In this document: piece after piece, positions 15,446-23,738 of the stretch
How the letters are laid out: the number at the start of each line of letters is the position of its first letter
Numbering within the stretch: position 1 is the stretch's first letter
Assembly: GCA_024280855.1 (NCBI GenBank)
Contig: JAJRPG010000110.1
Span: forward strand, 1-32,488
From: Planctomycetota bacterium
Lineage (GTDB): Bacteria; Planctomycetota; Phycisphaerae; UBA1845
Reading direction: 5' to 3'
Length of the DNA: 32,488 bases
Made by a program: the position numbers and the translations under genes
Notes under the pieces: model-generated
Database searches by the model: none
Seen by the model: the letters and a program-made list of their open reading frames with translations, nothing else
What the model was told of the DNA's origin: nothing

Positions 15446-15574
15446 TTAGTCTCTGCCCGACGGATCTCGCGATTCATTTCTTTTTTGCTTGATTCCGATA
15501 ATCCATATGACTACAATGAAGCGACAAATAGGGGTTATTTTATCGACATCTTAATTCTACATCGGAGGAACGCG

Positions 15575-16894
15575 ATGATGCGCATACTGGCAGTTCTGAT
15601 ATTGGCTGTTTTTTCTGCATCGGCCCTAGCTGAAGATAAGGCATTTCATTCGTATAGGAGTCCGAGTAATGAACTCAACATTGCGCCGTCTTGCCAAACA
15701 GGGCCCGATGTATTCGACTACTCACCATTCCGCAGTAATACCGAAGCTGAAAAACTAGCCATTAACCTCTCTGGTCAGATGCGCGCGCCAGAAAGAGAAT
15801 ACACCCGTATATTACGAGACCTTCAACTGATAAGGGCCGAGTTCCCAGAGATTGCTTTCATCAGCAGCAGAACATTATACGCGCCTAACCAAATGCTCAT
15901 TCGTTTGATAGATGGCCAACCAGAAGATGCCTACAACGCACTCAATGCGTATTACCAAGTAGTAGAAGACCGAACTATTTCCAACTCGTTGAACATTCAC
16001 CTTCTAACGTTTTGTGGTAATCTTAATATCCCCTTATTAACTTCCCTCTATGTCGCGCCTAACATTCGTTACGCTGAACCAAATTCATCATTTGGTGATG
16101 GAGATAGGATTTCTGTTGAGCGATTTGGTTCTGTATATCGCTATCATATCAAAACCGGGTGCGGAGATTGTCTTTCTGGTTGCATATATAACCGAAGATG
16201 GATCATAGATGTTGATGCGTATGGAAATCTCACACTAACATCATTTGTCGATTCGTATGCATCATGTTTTGTCGATTGTTGCCTGCCCCAAGGAGCATGC
16301 CTGAATATCGCAGACAACACCTGTAGATGGGGAAATGGCATACAAGTGTCTGAATGTTATGGCGACGATAATTGCGATGGATTAGATGATGCGTGCCCAG
16401 ACGAATTTTTACCGTCATCGAATACGGTCATATTGAATTATAATTCGAACCCATGTATCCAAAAAATTGATATCGACATCATGCCCGGCAGCGATAGCAA
16501 TACGTTTCAACTAGGAGGAAAAGGCGTCTTACCTGTTGCCATTTACACGACAAACTTAGCCGACGGTGACATAGATGATTTTGACGCCGCGGACGTCGAT
16601 ACAACAAGCCTAAGCTTGGCGGGGGCTACTCCGATGCCACGCGACAATGTTGGACACGCAGGCATACTGACAGACATTGATGCCGATGGCGACCTCGACC
16701 TGCTGTTGCATTTTCCTATTGTTCACTTGGATATAACCGAAAGTGATGCCCTAGCCGTATTAGTTGGGTATACGATGAACGGCGCGTACATATTCGGTCG
16801 CGATTTAATCTCGGGACAAAGAATTGAACCGGCCTACAAGATTTACCGCTTCGATGATGATAATGAATCCAGACGAATGAAGTTTCCTAGATAA
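15575..16894 (+). CDS. Secreted planctomycete protein with Cys-rich segment and C-terminal beta domain
   Basis: 439 aa from the ATG at 15575, which has GGAGG six bases upstream. Signal peptide MMRILAVLILAVFSASALA. The central region has a Cys cluster (GCGDCLSGC) and CCLPQGACLNIADNTC followed by DDNCDGLDDACPD, a fragment of the same Cys-rich repeat style seen at 30176. The C-terminal ~130 residues (IDIDIMPGSDSNTFQLGGKG, then DIDADGDLDLLLHF) are a recurrent secreted-protein beta domain with a D-x-D-x-D calcium-like loop. It has no sorting tail. It converges on the phage-like operon with only 29 bp between stops and is not part of it. Enzymatic function unknown. Confidence 0.7.
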   Translation: MMRILAVLILAVFSASALAEDKAFHSYRSPSNELNIAPSCQTGPDVFDYSPFRSNTEAEKLAINLSGQMRAPEREYTRILRDLQLIRAEFPEIAFISSRTLYAPNQMLIRLIDGQPEDAYNALNAYYQVVEDRTISNSLNIHLLTFCGNLNIPLLTSLYVAPNIRYAEPNSSFGDGDRISVERFGSVYRYHIKTGCGDCLSGCIYNRRWIIDVDAYGNLTLTSFVDSYASCFVDCCLPQGACLNIADNTCRWGNGIQVSECYGDDNCDGLDDACPDEFLPSSNTVILNYNSNPCIQKIDIDIMPGSDSNTFQLGGKGVLPVAIYTTNLADGDIDDFDAADVDTTSLSLAGATPMPRDNVGHAGILTDIDADGDLDLLLHFPIVHLDITESDALAVLVGYTMNGAYIFGRDLISGQRIEPAYKIYRFDDDNESRRMKFPR

Positions 16895-16923
16895 ACGCAA
16901 ACATATTGGTTAAAATTACAAAT

Positions 16924-17706
16924 TTACCCTGCAATAATAATCCTCTCGCCCCGCACCACGCTGCTGCCCAGGCTTACTCGTCGGGCTTCTAGCTGGCTCA
17001 TCGTTGGTTGTAGTCTCGCTAGTCGCATTCTCGGCATAGGAATTGGAACAGGTGACGCTAAGGTTGGCGAGCCGGCTACTGTAGCGTTTATGGCGTTTCC
17101 GGATACGTCCGTTGCGGATACTTGGCTATGATATCCGGGGTGGGTGAATAGCTGTCCTGATGACACACGCGGCCGGAGCCAATGGCTTAGGGCTTCTGCT
17201 TGTGACATGCGGCGGTTGTATATGGCTAGAAACGACAAGTCTCCGGTGAAGGATTGCTGGGCGTTGTAAGTTCTTCCTGCGTTCAACGCTTTTCCAGAGT
17301 CGTTCGCTACTGTGCCAACGCCCGTTGTTTGCGTGCTATATGTTGGCTCCGCAGGCTTAGACGTAAGTGTGCCGTGCAGTATGGTGGGGGCTACGCCGTC
17401 TGAATCCATCAGGCAAACCCACTCCCAGCGGTTCGCCTGGATGATGTTGCTCGATGAATTGACCACAGTATTCGTCGTCGCACGGCGATGAAAGAATTGC
17501 CAATCATTAGACCCCACGCCAAAGGCAGGCCGATTGAGCAACAGTTTGCTGTTGGCTGAATACTCTTTGCTCAAGAGCGTATAAGCGGTGCTAGAAGCCG
17601 TAGCTGAGACGCGATACCAAGCCATGATGGTGATGGCGTCTAATTGATCTAAAAGGCTCGAAGAAAAGCTTAGCCCTTCAGTGTTGCTATTAAAAGTTAG
17701 TGCCAT
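16924..17706 (-). CDS. LamG/concanavalin-like protein at the end of the Mu-like operon
   Basis: 260 aa. The pattern LTFNSNTEGLSFSSSLLDQL, ITIMAWYRVSA, then ...GDLSFLAIYNRRMSQAEALSHW is that of a LamG/pentraxin-like beta-sandwich (a 'concanavalin-like lectin' domain). The C-terminal 50 residues are Pro/Arg/Met-rich (PVPIPMPRMRLARLQP). As the last gene of the operon it is the likely outermost or receptor-binding part of the particle, binding glycans. No signal peptide is present, as expected for a virion protein. It starts 39 bp after the previous stop. Confidence 0.7.
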   Translation of the reverse strand: MALTFNSNTEGLSFSSSLLDQLDAITIMAWYRVSATASSTAYTLLSKEYSANSKLLLNRPAFGVGSNDWQFFHRRATTNTVVNSSSNIIQANRWEWVCLMDSDGVAPTILHGTLTSKPAEPTYSTQTTGVGTVANDSGKALNAGRTYNAQQSFTGDLSFLAIYNRRMSQAEALSHWLRPRVSSGQLFTHPGYHSQVSATDVSGNAINATVAGSPTLASPVPIPMPRMRLARLQPTMSQLEARRVSLGSSVVRGERIIIAG

Positions 17707-17745
17707 ATCATCGTCCCTTATAATGCTGCGTTATTTTTAATACCA

Positions 17746-18222
17746 CTATTCCCAAATGATCGAAGCCTGATGCGTACTAGTCACCGCCAGGGTGCTTGTG
17801 GCATCGAACTTTAACGACATCGTCACGATCTCCCCAGCCACCAAGGTGTCTGCATCGAGCGCGAACTTGGCTTCTTTATACTTGTCCGCATCACCTGTCG
17901 ACCATGTGATTGTCGTATCGCCTTCGAGGTTTAGTGTCGCGGTGAAGGCATTCTCTCCGTTTGGATCGATTGACGCCCATTGCGGCTCCAAGACCACCGT
18001 TCCCGTCACGGCATTAGCCATGGAGACTACGACGAGCTTACCCGTACCGCTGGGAAGCTTTGGCGGTAGGGCGAAACGTAAATGCCAAATGCGATCAACA
18101 GAGATGCTCGCAGCTAGACCCAGCCCCTCCTCGTATCTACTGTTGGCACTATGAACGCTGGGAAATGTTTCACCGGAAGTATCCGGGACGGCACTAAATG
18201 GAAAGATGGGACCACCAGCCAT
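17746..18222 (-). CDS. Beta-rich virion-like protein of the Mu-like operon
   Basis: 158 aa, no signal peptide or membrane segment. Strand-rich sequence with VDRIWHLRFALPPKLPSGTGKL, then ATLNLEGDTTITWSTG and EIVTMSLKFDATSTLAV, suggesting a single jelly-roll or Ig-like domain. Ten bases separate it from the upstream gene. I do not recognise a family. Its position between a fibre-like protein and a LamG protein suggests a particle surface protein; a baseplate or fibre-associated role cannot be excluded. Confidence 0.6.
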   Translation of the reverse strand: MAGGPIFPFSAVPDTSGETFPSVHSANSRYEEGLGLAASISVDRIWHLRFALPPKLPSGTGKLVVVSMANAVTGTVVLEPQWASIDPNGENAFTATLNLEGDTTITWSTGDADKYKEAKFALDADTLVAGEIVTMSLKFDATSTLAVTSTHQASIIWE

Positions 18223-18232
18223 GATTTTTCTC

Positions 18233-18889
18233 CTAATCTATTGTGTATTCTAAAACGATCCAAAGTTTGGTCGGGGCACTGGCTACGGCTGAGGCGTTAT
18301 AGCTAAGCCATTGCTCCGCTGCGACACTGCCTGAACTTGAGAATGCCGTTGTGTTGGCACTTGCCGCAACCGCTTGTAAATTCGACGAGAGGATGTCTGT
18401 ACCAGCTACGTCCGGGGTGTTGGTGCTACGGCGCTCGATGTTAAAGTCCACCGCGCCGACATCCGTCACGGCTCGTACCTGCACGAAAGTGATGTTGTCA
18501 GCCACGAAGGCAATCGGAAATGAATCGCTAGCTATAGGGTCTTCGATGTAAAATATTTTAGTAATCGTGCGATGTTTCGCCGCGAGGCGAGCGCTGGCCA
18601 GGGTTCCTAAACCGATAGATGCGGCGTCTAACAAGCCGCCATTCGCTACGTCCTGGTGGGTATGCACGGCCAGGCTGCCACTAGCGGTTAAGTCGGTTTC
18701 CGCGCCGGTATCATCTTTGGCATAAAGCTTTCCGTCCGACTTGGCGTATATAACAACCGAACCCGTGGGCGGAGCAGGCGGGGCTATCATCTCTTGAAAG
18801 CTCAGCGGCGTATCGTCGCCTAGCATGAGGGCGTCGTCAACGGAAAGGTTTCGTGTTCGCAGGCTGTCGGAATTGTTGGTGATAGGCAT
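18233..18889 (-). CDS. Tail-fibre- or decoration-like protein
   Basis: 218 aa. The N-terminal part has PPTGSVVIYAKSDGKLYAKDDTGAETDL, a phrase often found in phage structural and fibre proteins, then a LAVHTHQDVANGG segment with an H-x-H motif (such motifs bind metal in some trimeric phage fibres) and GLGTLASARL. The C-terminal ~100 residues form a beta domain ending TKLWIVLEYTID. That domain resembles the end of the 254-aa protein at 21871 (PFLVIVDYV). Probably a surface fibre or spike; the exact partner is unknown. Confidence 0.6.
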   Translation of the reverse strand: MPITNNSDSLRTRNLSVDDALMLGDDTPLSFQEMIAPPAPPTGSVVIYAKSDGKLYAKDDTGAETDLTASGSLAVHTHQDVANGGLLDAASIGLGTLASARLAAKHRTITKIFYIEDPIASDSFPIAFVADNITFVQVRAVTDVGAVDFNIERRSTNTPDVAGTDILSSNLQAVAASANTTAFSSSGSVAAEQWLSYNASAVASAPTKLWIVLEYTID

Positions 18890-18904
18890 CGTTATTAATC
18901 CTCG

Positions 18905-19351
18905 TTAAGAAGCGATAGCTAGCCCGACTTCCAGGCCCCAGGTGATGTTGCCGGTGTCAGGGTTGGTCCATTGAATGCGAAGTTGGTCGCCTGCTTGAAA
19001 CGTCCAGGGCGATGGCGGCTGACTTTCCTCGCTCGTGATGCGAAAGTTCACGTCTTCGCCATTGCCCACGCGCATCAACGTATAGAGCAACGAATCGTAG
19101 GCTGTGCCGCTAGCTGAGCTGAGCGATATAGTCATCATCGCTTTCCCGGAAGTGCCGGTATAGTGACACCTAATAAACACAAGGCGGAAGCTTCTATCCA
19201 GCTTGAACAAGTTATTGATGTCGCCGGTCCCGGTGGCTGTACTGCATACCACGAACATAGGCTGTTGAGCGCGAAGCAGTTGCAATTCGCTTTCCTGCTG
19301 CGAAAAACCTAACTGCGCCGTATCCAAAATCTTAGAAATGTCGCTAGCCAT
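18905..19351 (-). CDS. Small structural protein of the Mu-like operon
   Basis: 148 aa, no membrane segment. The N-terminal helix (ISKILDTAQLGFSQQESELQLLR) is followed by beta-rich sequence (FRLVFIRCHYTGTSGKAMMT, WTFQAGDQLRIQWTNPDTGN). The latter phrase suggests a solvent-exposed beta-sandwich, perhaps another head or fibre adaptor. No family recognised. The ATG is separated from the previous stop by two bases, so translational coupling is likely. Confidence 0.6.
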   Translation of the reverse strand: MASDISKILDTAQLGFSQQESELQLLRAQQPMFVVCSTATGTGDINNLFKLDRSFRLVFIRCHYTGTSGKAMMTISLSSASGTAYDSLLYTLMRVGNGEDVNFRITSEESQPPSPWTFQAGDQLRIQWTNPDTGNITWGLEVGLAIAS

Positions 19352-19353
19352 GA

Positions 19354-19800
19354 TTAGGACTCCACGATGTCTGTGAGGTGCGCACTCAGCGCGACGCCTT
19401 GAGGAATTTGAACCCGAAAGGGAACGCCGATTAGCTCTGGCACGCCCGAATTGATTGATGGCACGGTAATGGATGCGTCACCGATGAAAATGACATCGAG
19501 TAAAGTGCGAAGACGTTTTTCGCCCGCGCCGCGATAGCGTATTAACAGGTCAATCGAGGAAGTTAGTCCTAGCAGAGCTTGTGCCACTTGTCCGTCATAA
19601 GAAAAGACAAAGCCAGAGATTCTCGACAGTCCTCGGCCAAAGGTGCCGCGTGGGCCTAGCGTGGCGTCGTCGCCGGAAAAGGGGACGGGTTCGATACCTG
19701 GTTTATAGACGACGCTATGCACGCCTTCGATGGTTGTCTCGGTAAAGGGCGAGCTTTTGAGCTTGGTCGAAGCGCCGCGAGAGGCCAATATCCAAATCAT
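19354..19800 (-). CDS. Small structural protein, possibly a tube- or stopper-like component
   Basis: 148 aa with alternating beta pattern (GVHSVVYKPGIEPVPFSGDD, SSIDLLIRYRGAGEKRLR, GVPFRVQIPQGVALSAHLTD). Its position two genes after gp36, after a likely completion protein, is where neck or tail-tube genes lie in tailed phages, and the length and beta content would fit a tube subunit. This is inference from position; I see no family signature. Confidence 0.5.
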   Translation of the reverse strand: MIWILASRGASTKLKSSPFTETTIEGVHSVVYKPGIEPVPFSGDDATLGPRGTFGRGLSRISGFVFSYDGQVAQALLGLTSSIDLLIRYRGAGEKRLRTLLDVIFIGDASITVPSINSGVPELIGVPFRVQIPQGVALSAHLTDIVES

Positions 19801-19821
19801 TATATCACCTTATTTATAGCG

Positions 19822-20304
19822 TTAAGCTGCTGGCACGCGATTTTGTAATCGCTGCACTGTCACCACGAATGTTTGCTTGCCGGTCACGCTCACGACGCGC
19901 GAGCCGGATGAGGTTTTGGCGTTTTCAAATGTCCAGTCGCGGTCGTCGAAACCTGTCGCGCCTTCGAGGATGCCGGTGTCGATAAGGCTATCCAGATAGT
20001 CATCAACCGCGCCAACGGCATCTAACATCGCGGCGTGCGCGTCCGCTTGAATCGCATCAACATAACTTCGCAGCGTCATGTTCACTTCGATGAGCTTGTC
20101 GTTGTCCATCGCGCCAATCACACGGGCACGCGATAGCTGAATGGCTAGAAAGGGCCGTGGAAAAGCTTCCGCGCCACTGTCACCAACGACGATACTGCGA
20201 AAAGGTTTCGTCTTGGTGGGCGGATTGGCTACGAGGTTGGTTTCGAGAAGAGAAACGAACGTGTCGATAGCCGCCTTGACTGTTGTTCTATCTGCTGTTG
20301 GCAT
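19822..20304 (-). CDS. Probable head-tail completion / gp37-like protein
   Basis: 160 aa, directly after the gp36-like gene (19 bp apart). An alpha/beta protein: an N-terminal helix (TTVKAAIDTFVSLLETNLVA), a central helix (AHAAMLDAVGAVDDYLDSLIDTG), then strands (RVVSVTGKQTFVVTVQRL). The layout recalls tail-terminator or completion proteins and the Mu gp37 position, but the match is by size, order and secondary structure only. Confidence 0.5.
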   Translation of the reverse strand: MPTADRTTVKAAIDTFVSLLETNLVANPPTKTKPFRSIVVGDSGAEAFPRPFLAIQLSRARVIGAMDNDKLIEVNMTLRSYVDAIQADAHAAMLDAVGAVDDYLDSLIDTGILEGATGFDDRDWTFENAKTSSGSRVVSVTGKQTFVVTVQRLQNRVPAA

Positions 20305-20323
20305 AATTTGCTTTCACTCAACT

Positions 20324-20764
20324 TTAGAAATCTGAAAGTTCACCGCGTGATAATGTTCGCGTGTCGCCGATAGTCGCCGCGTTTTTTCCTCGGTTGCTGC
20401 TGAGGGCGACGCCGGGGCTTGGTAATTCGAGCGTGCCGTCGGCTATACGGGCCAGCCAGGTTAGTGCGTGGCGAAGTCGCTCGCTGACATCCTTAGCTAC
20501 GGGCGGGCGTCGGAGTCGTAAGCGATGTTCGGCCAGGTCTAGCGTGACGGAGGTTAGCAGGCCAACCAAGCTTGTGTGAATGGTAAGGTCAATGGGCGTT
20601 TCGTATCGCCGGGCTAGATAGCTATTGACCTCGCCTTCAGCCGCGTTGCGCACTTCATCGAGGACGGCGGTATCGGCTTGGCCATCACCGTCGTCGTCGG
20701 TTAGTTGAAGCAGCGATGGAAGGCCTACTCGGTCTTGCATATTTTGATTGGTAATGTAACTCAT
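20324..20764 (-). CDS. Mu gp36-like (DUF1320) head protein
   Basis: 146 aa from the ATG at 20764, chosen because AGGA lies nine bases upstream; an ATG three codons earlier is overlapped by that site, and a longer frame runs back into the capsid gene. MSYITNQNMQDRVG, LTDDDGDGQADTAVLDEVRNAAEGEVNSYLARRY and the C-terminal RLRHALTWLARIADG match the gp36/DUF1320 family of Mu-like phages, which sits after the major capsid and acts at the head-neck junction. The length fits Mu gp36. Confidence 0.82.
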   Translation of the reverse strand: MSYITNQNMQDRVGLPSLLQLTDDDGDGQADTAVLDEVRNAAEGEVNSYLARRYETPIDLTIHTSLVGLLTSVTLDLAEHRLRLRRPPVAKDVSERLRHALTWLARIADGTLELPSPGVALSSNRGKNAATIGDTRTLSRGELSDF

Positions 20765-20873
20765 CGTGGTCATTCCTATTTTTGTGTCGCATGTATGGCA
20801 CTCTAAACAACATAACTCCCGACAGGCGAGGCCAGCCAATGACCAGCCTCGCCTGGGGGTGCTGCCTGCCGGT

Positions 20874-21797
20874 TTAACTTGGCACGGCGAATAGGGTGCG
20901 GGTGGCGAACTGCCAATAGCCATAGGCCATGCGATAGCGGGCGCGGACGCCGTAGAGATATTTCTCTCGACGGAAGCCTTCTTCGCTGTTTTCGGTGAGC
21001 GACGTGAATTCAATTGGCTCGCGGTCCTGGAAAATGAAAGGACGAATGACGCCGTCGGTTTTAAGCAGATACCAACGTCTGATGTCGGTTAGCCAAGGTA
21101 CGGCGATGATGCGGGCCGCGCCAACCAGGACATTGGCTGTGCTGTCCACGACAGTAGCATTTACCGCTTCGAGGGCGGTGAGATACAACGCGGCTGGGAC
21201 TACGGCGACGAGATTAGTGGCTCCGAAAACCATCAGCTCGCCTTGGTCGTCATTAAAATCGTGCATGCTGGTGATAGCCTGCTTGAGCGCGGCTTTGAAT
21301 TCATCGACGGTGGGGTTGTCCGGGTCTACGGCGTCTGCGCCCAGTCGATTATCCTGCGTTCCAGACGAGCCGGATTGGTGCGTGCTGGAGAAAAACGTCG
21401 TGCCGTCGTAGCTATTAAAGCCTGTCGTTTCGCCGTTGATGAGTAGTTGGGCGAGAAGATAGTCTTTGTGGGTGGCCGCTCGTTGGGCGAGTTCGGCGAT
21501 GCGGATGCGAATTTGGCCGGTCTTGTCGTCGGCTATTTCGTCACGGTCTACTTCGAGGGTGGATTCGTATTTTAAGTTTTCGACGGAGTAACTTTCAGTA
21601 CGCAGTCCACGGGCGAGTCGGCCTGTGCCCCACTCTCTCATGCGTGGCAGGGAGCCTAGCCAACGATAAGTTTCGCTGTCAGAGTTGGAGGTGATGCGAG
21701 TGCTTAAATCCTGATAGAAAGTTGACGTCGCATCGAAGCGATTTAGGAATTCGCTGCGTAAGCCTTTGCTTAGCAGTCCGGTGTTGATGATAGCCAT
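20874..21797 (-). CDS. Mu-like major capsid protein gpT
   Basis: 307 aa, close to Mu gpT. It forms the icosahedral shell (HK97 fold). Typical gpT features are the N-terminal LSKGLRSEFLNRFDA, the motif W(L)GSLPRMREW-TG-R, VENLKYESTLEVDRDEIADD, the GFNSYDGTTFFSSTHQ segment and the C-terminal YRMAYGYWQFATRTLF. The reading frame is intact with no missing core. A 109-bp gap, the longest in the operon, separates it from gp36. Confidence 0.92.
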   Translation of the reverse strand: MAIINTGLLSKGLRSEFLNRFDATSTFYQDLSTRITSNSDSETYRWLGSLPRMREWGTGRLARGLRTESYSVENLKYESTLEVDRDEIADDKTGQIRIRIAELAQRAATHKDYLLAQLLINGETTGFNSYDGTTFFSSTHQSGSSGTQDNRLGADAVDPDNPTVDEFKAALKQAITSMHDFNDDQGELMVFGATNLVAVVPAALYLTALEAVNATVVDSTANVLVGAARIIAVPWLTDIRRWYLLKTDGVIRPFIFQDREPIEFTSLTENSEEGFRREKYLYGVRARYRMAYGYWQFATRTLFAVPS

Positions 21798-21870
21798 GAG
21801 TGGTGTTCCTTTTTAGAAGCTTGTGTTGGTAATGTTTGGCTACTTGTTATGAAATTTCTTTTCCGCAAAT

Positions 21871-22635
21871 TTAGACGTAGTCAACGATGACAAGGAACGG
21901 GCCAGGGTCGGCGGTGGCTCCGTTGGTTACGGCTAGGGTGAGTACGTCGCCGCCGTCGATGTGCTGATTGCTCAGTGCGCCGAGGTCGTTTTTGCTGTTC
22001 GCAGCCGGGAAGACGGTGGTGGCGTTATAGGTTTTGGTGACGACGGTTCCTACGCCGGTGGCTAAGATGATGGCACAGGTGTTTGAATTGTCGATACCAG
22101 CGGAGGCTGTCGCCTGGTTGACAATGCGGGCGGAGATTAGCCATGCTTCGTTGTCGAAGCCTTGAATGGCGCGGGCGGCGATGTCTGCGCCGGCGGCGAG
22201 ATTTTCGACGGGATGAACGACGGTTTTAATTTGTCGATTAGCTGTGTCGAGGCGAAGGATAATCTCACCCGTCGAAACCACGTCTTGAGCTATACCGACG
22301 TAGGAATTAGCCGCGGCGGTGAAGGTGAGGGTATCGTCTGCGGAGGCGAATACGGGGCGACCTATATCAGTCGTAGCTGCTCCGGTGAGGGAGAGTCCGA
22401 AGTCGCCGATGGTGTAAACACGAAGCGAAAGTGCGCCATCTGCGCCGCTGGTGTTATCCATTTCTTCGTAGGCGATGCCGATGAATTTGTCCGAGGCGGT
22501 AAGCGGCTGAGCATATCCGGTGGCGGATAGGCCGATGAATGAGCCTTTGTAGACGTGTTTCGCTGCGGCGATTTGGAAGGCTCGCAATTCCTGGTCGATG
22601 TAGTGGTCTACTTCTGTGTTGGCGGTAAGTGGCAT
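21871..22635 (-). CDS. Capsid decoration-like protein between protease and capsid genes
   Basis: 254 aa. The N-terminal ~120 residues (ITKHVYKGSFIGLS-like pattern: AAKHVYKGSFIGLSATGYAQ, FIGIAYEEMDN, GDFGLSLTGAATTDIG) match the small DUF2190-like or cement-type proteins that lie before the major capsid in Mu-like phages (gp33 position). The C-terminal ~110 residues are an extra beta domain ending DPGPFLVIVDYV that resembles the end of the 18233 protein. The two-domain build is longer than Mu gp33 and suggests a decorated capsid surface. AGGAAA precedes the ATG. Confidence 0.65.
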   Translation of the reverse strand: MPLTANTEVDHYIDQELRAFQIAAAKHVYKGSFIGLSATGYAQPLTASDKFIGIAYEEMDNTSGADGALSLRVYTIGDFGLSLTGAATTDIGRPVFASADDTLTFTAAANSYVGIAQDVVSTGEIILRLDTANRQIKTVVHPVENLAAGADIAARAIQGFDNEAWLISARIVNQATASAGIDNSNTCAIILATGVGTVVTKTYNATTVFPAANSKNDLGALSNQHIDGGDVLTLAVTNGATADPGPFLVIVDYV

Positions 22636-22702
22636 GATAAATGTTTCCTTTCTTGAATTTTTCTTGGTTCAAACGTGTTCACAAATGCGTAAGCGTAGCT
22701 GA

Positions 22703-23656
22703 CTAATTTTTAGATGGCTGGACGCCGCTATCTTGCATGGCGTCTTTGACGTAGGCCTCTTCGGTGGTGAGCGAGGCGAGTAAAGGATTAGCCCGGAACT
22801 CGGCGCGGGCGCTGGCTATGGCTGATCGCTGACTGCAAGAGGCCGCCATCGTGACACTATTTTCGAGACTTCGTCCCAAAGACACGATGACCGGGGCGTT
22901 TTGCAGCCATTGGTCGAAGAGGGATTCGTCTTTGGCGATAAGCTGCTGTGCCCAGGGTTGCAAAGCTTGGGTGAGCTTACCGGTTCGCATAGCATGGTCG
23001 ATGCGGTTGTCGGTGTGCTGCTGATGACTTAGCGTTTCGAGTTTGGTGATGCGGTTGCTGGCTGCGATGAGCAGGTCGGTGATTCCGGCGGATTGAGGCA
23101 GGGACAGCGTGGTTCGCAAGGCGTCCATCATGGGTGACACTTCCTCGTCATTAGAAAGCTGCTGGGCGTTGACGATGGGTGTCATGCCAACGATCGCAGG
23201 CTTGTTGGTGAGCGCGGCGGAGTGGATGGCGATTAGTTTGCGGTCGGATTTGCGAATGATAGCTACGGGTGAGAGGAAGCGATATTGCTTGGCGACCAGC
23301 ATTTCCTGAGCTTTTTCGGTCCACTCGATTTCGGCGAAGATGCCCACGTTAGGCTCGGCGATGATGCTTTTGATCCAACCGGCGGCGGGCGCTTGACCGT
23401 TGGGTGAGGCGTATTGGCCTCCGAGTGTTTGGTGTTCGTAGTCGATGGGAAGGTCCGTGCCATGATCGTCGAAGGCGGCGAGTACGAGGTCGGCGGCTTC
23501 GGCGTCGATGGTGAATGATCCGTTGGTGCTTTCGACATTTCCCCACGGGGCAATGAGGATGCGGGTGGCGAGTGCGTCGGCTTGCAGGGTGGCCGATCGT
23601 AACGGCTGAATCTCTCGCGTTTGGTCTGGTGTTTTCATGTTGTCTTTTGTCATCAT
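22703..23656 (-). CDS. Mu gpI-like prohead protease/scaffold
   Basis: 317 aa from the ATG at 23656 (an ATG at 23653 is equally good); GGAG lies nine bases upstream, whereas an ATG at 23692 has none and overlaps a promoter-like motif. The N-terminal protease domain carries LPIDYEHQTLGGQYASPNGQ, APAAGWI, EIEWTEKAQEML and the YRFLSPVAI...IHSAALTNKPAI signature of the Mu I protease. The C-terminal half (about 160-317) is helix-rich, as in the fused scaffold region. It matures the prohead and removes the scaffold. A 21-bp motif shared with the terminase gene lies at 23690-23710. Confidence 0.9.
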   Translation of the reverse strand: MMTKDNMKTPDQTREIQPLRSATLQADALATRILIAPWGNVESTNGSFTIDAEAADLVLAAFDDHGTDLPIDYEHQTLGGQYASPNGQAPAAGWIKSIIAEPNVGIFAEIEWTEKAQEMLVAKQYRFLSPVAIIRKSDRKLIAIHSAALTNKPAIVGMTPIVNAQQLSNDEEVSPMMDALRTTLSLPQSAGITDLLIAASNRITKLETLSHQQHTDNRIDHAMRTGKLTQALQPWAQQLIAKDESLFDQWLQNAPVIVSLGRSLENSVTMAASCSQRSAIASARAEFRANPLLASLTTEEAYVKDAMQDSGVQPSKN

Positions 23657-23689
23657 CTGATGTTCTCCGTTTTGTGTGGTCAGTGCTGT

Positions 23690-23710
23690 CATATAAAGAA
23701 CAACGCCGGT
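23690..23710 (-). promoter_or_regulatory. Shared motif upstream of the protease gene
   Basis: On the minus strand ACCGG, two variable bases, then TTGTTCTTTATATG. It ends 34 bases before the protease ATG at 23656. The copy at 26450-26470 upstream of the terminase gene is identical in 19 of 21 bases. No -35 box stands 17 bp upstream of the TATATG, as in activator-dependent Mu late promoters. Confidence 0.6.
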
Positions 23711-23738
23711 GGTTGCTCCGCGCGAACTTTTGGTGCGA

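Noticed and set aside
19354-20304. Firm calling of tail tube and tail terminator genes
   Set aside because: Position and size fit, but no family signature is visible, so I kept these as tentative structural proteins.
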